Part shown: positions 7,892 to 10,145 of the stretch, piece after piece
Layout: each line of letters begins with the position of its first letter
How positions within the stretch are numbered: position 1 is the stretch's first letter
DNA from: Komagataeibacter kakiaceti JCM 25156
GTDB taxonomy: Bacteria > Pseudomonadota > Alphaproteobacteria > Acetobacterales > Acetobacteraceae
Assembly: GCF_000613305.1 (NCBI RefSeq)
Contig: NZ_BAIO01000051.1
Location: 1-10,145, forward strand
Direction of reading: 5' to 3'
Length of the DNA: 10,145 nt
Notes under the pieces: generated by a model
Databases searched by the model: none
Told to the model about the DNA's origin: nothing
The model's input: only the letters and a program-made list of their open reading frames with translations
Program-made: the position numbers and the translations under genes

Positions 7892-9925
7892 GGCGGACGA
7901 ACTCCAAGCCTATGCGGTCAACATCCTGCAGGATGTGATTGCCCGTGCCGATGCCGCAGAGGATGGCGCGCTGCGCGCCGAGGCGTTCGCCGAACTGATG
8001 TTCGAGCATCTGGTGGATGCGGGCGAGATCGACGATGGCATCGGCTGTCCGGTCGAAGCGCGTGGCATCCGCTGTTCGGGATACTTCCTCTCCGAAGACA
8101 ACGACCGTCTCGACCTTTTCCTTGTGTTGCCGCGTCTCGACGGTGTCGCAGGAACCGTTGCGAAGGCCGACATCGATACGGCGTTCAAGCGTATCGGCAC
8201 CTATCTCGAAAAGGCGCTAGGCGGTTTGCATCGCGAGCGCGAGGAGGCTCTGTCTGGGTATGACATGACCCGGGCGATCTGGGAGGCGCGGGAAGAACTG
8301 ACCCATGTTCGCCTCTTCGTCATCACGGACGGACTTGCGACGATCGACCAGATCGAGAGCCGGATGGTTGGTTCGATCGAGGTGTCGAGCCATCTCTGGG
8401 ATCTGCGTCGGCTGCATCGCGCGGTGTCGTCCGGCACCAGTCGCGAGCCGATTCATGTCGATTTCCCGAAGCTCGGCGCGACGCTTCGCTGCGTGATCGC
8501 AACACCGCCGGGCGGCGGCTATCGCTGCCTTCTCACCATGATTCCCGGCAACATACTCGTGGAGATGTACCGCCAGCACGGTCCCAGACTCCTCGAACGC
8601 AACGTGCGCAGCTTTCTCCAGCTGAAGGGCAAGGTGAACCAAGGCATTCGCAAGACGATCATCGACGAGCCCCAGATGTTTCTGGCGTTCAACAACGGGC
8701 TTTCCGTCACCGCGGCCGGTCTTCACTTAGAGGATCACGGCGACGGTACGGCCGAACTCGTGTCCGCCGACGATTTCCAGATCGTCAACGGCGGACAGAC
8801 TACGGGATCGATCTTCCGGGCGTGGCGCAAGGACAAGGTCGACGCCAGCCAACTGCAGGTGCCGGTCAAGATCACCGAAATTCTGGGCGACGGCGACATC
8901 GAGGAGATCGCGCGAGAATCTCTCAGTCGGCGAACAACCAGAACAAGGTCAATATGGCCGACTTCTCCTCCAACCATCCGTTTCATCGGCGGATGCAAGA
9001 GCTGTCGCGGTCGATCTGGGCGCCGCCGTCCGGTGGCATGCAGCGGCAGTCGCGATGGTTCTACGAGCGAGCGCGCGGACAGTATCACGACGCGTTGGCG
9101 GAGAACCGCACCGAGGCCGAACGTCGAAAGTGGGAGCTCATCCACCCGCGTAACCAGCTTATCACGAAGACCGACCTCGCCAAATACGAGCACAGCTGGT
9201 CTCAACTGCCGCACATTGTCAGCCGCGGTGGTCAGAAATGCTATCTCGATTTTATGGATGCGCTGGACCAGCGCGGTGCGTTCGAACCGGACGGACACTA
9301 TTTCGAGCGATGCGTGGCGCGTGCGATTCTGTTCCGACAGTCTGAGCGGATCGTGTCCCGGCAGAAGTTTGGCGGTTACCGTGCCAACATCGTGACCTAT
9401 CTTCTGGCTTGGCTGTCCCACCACACGGCCAAGCGCATCGATCTTGATGCGATCTGGTCAGCACAAGAGCTTGCCGGGCCGCTGGCGGCCTTCATCGAGG
9501 TGCTGAGCATCCACGCCCATGCGCATGTCACCGCTCCGCCCGGGGGCCAGAACGTTACCGAATGGTGCAAGAAAGAAGCCTGCTGGGAGCGTTTCCGTGA
9601 CACGCAGATCGAAATCCCTGCCGATGTCGAAGCCGGCCTGCTGTCTCGGGACAAGGCGCACACCGGCAAGTCGACCAGCGTCCTCGAGGAGCAGGCAAGC
9701 GAAGCCGAGTCCGAACAGGTCGAGCGCGTGTCAGCCATCCCGTCACAAACTTGGTTCGACCTTGCCGCCTGGGCCAAGGACACGCAGTCCCTTCAGGCAT
9801 GGCAGCGGTCACTTGCGTTCAGCCTCGGGCGACTGGCTGGCAACGGGAAGAAGCCGTCGCGCAAGCAGGCGATGCACGGCGAGAAGATCATCGCTGAGGC
9901 ACGAGCACTCGGCTTTCGAGGATGA
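7884..9925 (+). pseudogene. AIPR (abortive infection phage resistance) family protein, one frameshift
   Basis: About 680 residues after correction. GTG 7884 overlaps the corrected nuclease stop by 8 bases and has GGAGG at ideal distance. The N-terminal part has the family pattern of an acidic helix followed by GYFLSEDNDRLDLFLVLP. The AIPR core is RNVRSFLQLKGKVNQGIRK (from R239), MFLAFNNGLSVTA (N270, N271, G272) and IVNGGQTTGSIFRAW (N302 to T307). After EEIARE the frame breaks. Adding one A to the AA at 8917-8918 gives EISQSANNQNKVNMADF and then SSNHPFHRRMQELSRSIWAP, a hallmark AIPR stretch, and the frame continues to TGA at 9923-9925. The family is named for phage-resistance association and is often encoded beside restriction genes; its biochemical role is not settled from sequence. 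As printed the protein is split near residue 345. Confidence 0.9.
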
Positions 9926-9929
9926 TCCG

Positions 9930-10013
9930 ATGACTTCCGCGCAGGCTCGTTCTGCCGATGCGCTGGCGAATGCTTGGCTTCCTAAGGGTGTCGGTGGCAG
10001 CAAGCGGGGATAA
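9930..10013 (+). CDS. Possible 27-residue small ORF
   Basis: ATG 9930, with GAGGA 7 bases upstream, reads MTSAQARSADALANAWLPKG then VGGSKRG and ends at TAA 10011-10013. It begins 4 bases after the AIPR stop, and its stop overlaps an ATG as TAATG, so it fits the coupled operon layout. I recognise no family. It could be a real small protein, a leader, or the start of a larger gene broken by another single-base indel like those upstream. Confidence 0.35.
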   Translation: MTSAQARSADALANAWLPKGVGGSKRG

Positions 10014-10018
10014 TGGCA

Positions 10019-10145
10019 ATGAACGAAAGGCGGCCGCGGCCAGAGAACTATTACGAGGCGCGTGGGTTCAGCGTCTACTATCTGGCAAACGCGGTATTCA
10101 ACGTCGTCTGTGACGCAGGTGCCTTTCTTCGTGGCATCGATGATA
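10019..10145 (+). CDS. Start of an unrecognised operon gene (partial)
   Basis: ATG 10019 is preceded by GCGGGGA with 8 bases between. An ATG at 10013, overlapping the previous stop, is the alternative start and adds only two residues. The protein begins MNERRPRPENYYEARGFSVY and continues YLANAVFNVVCDAGAFLRG to the window end, still open. There is no signal peptide. The stretch after residue 18 is hydrophobic and could be a buried helix. I do not recognise the family. Position and spacing make it the next gene of the same operon. Confidence 0.55.
   Translation, partial: MNERRPRPENYYEARGFSVYYLANAVFNVVCDAGAFLRGIDD

Noticed and set aside
2910..8920. Programmed ribosomal frameshifting as the reason for split frames
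   Set aside because: There are five sites in three genes, none with a classic slippery heptamer that I can see, and each is explained by one lost base, so programmed shifting is unlikely.
1..10145. CRISPR array, tRNA, rRNA, insertion sequence or attachment-site repeats
   Set aside because: I saw no regularly spaced direct repeats, tRNA-like cloverleaf, transposase or flanking direct repeats in the window.

Overview
The window is GC-rich DNA with strong G/C preference at third codon positions. This suits an alphaproteobacterium (perhaps a sphingomonad or rhizobial relative), but that is an inference from composition and protein style, not a marker gene. Two short AT-rich patches (about 404-470 and 960-1005) are the intergenic control regions. 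Nearly everything belongs to one defence or restriction-modification-type island.

Layout. 1-91: C-terminal tail of an unidentified plus-strand gene. 103-414 (minus): broken remnant of an AbiEi-family antitoxin/regulator, whose similarity stops abruptly near 102. Two ACATAT/ATATGT palindromes lie at and upstream of its start. 471-947 (minus): vsr, a very-short-patch mismatch endonuclease. After a 77-bp divergent spacer, a tightly packed plus-strand operon follows: Dcm-type cytosine-5 DNA methyltransferase (1025-2635), prokaryotic MORC/MutL-like GHKL ATPase (2625-4133), Z1-domain superfamily II helicase-like ATPase (4153-6888), PD-(D/E)XK nuclease of the DUF4420 type (6885-7891), AIPR protein (7884-9925), a possible 27-residue ORF (9930-10013), and the start of an unrecognised gene running off the window (from about 10019). 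Four consecutive junctions among the named genes are either stop/start overlaps or a gap under 20 bp, and several starts are GTG or TTG, which indicates translational coupling.

How the genes may work together. Methylase, MORC ATPase, Z1, restriction-fold nuclease and AIPR are the components described for MutL/MORC-containing restriction-modification-like loci (Iyer, Abhiman and Aravind, 2008). The methylase would mark self DNA and Vsr would repair T:G mismatches left by deaminated 5-methylcytosine. The MORC and Z1 ATPases and the nuclease plus AIPR would form the effector arm. The functional roles of Z1 and AIPR are inference.

Most important caution. As printed, the MORC gene carries three frameshifts, the nuclease gene one, and the AIPR gene one. 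Each is repaired by adding a single base, in most cases next to a short run of the same base, and each repair restores family-typical sequence. The apparent 836-residue nuclease-AIPR fusion is a product of one of these lesions. Either the locus is decaying or, more likely given the uniform pattern, the sequence has single-base deletion errors.
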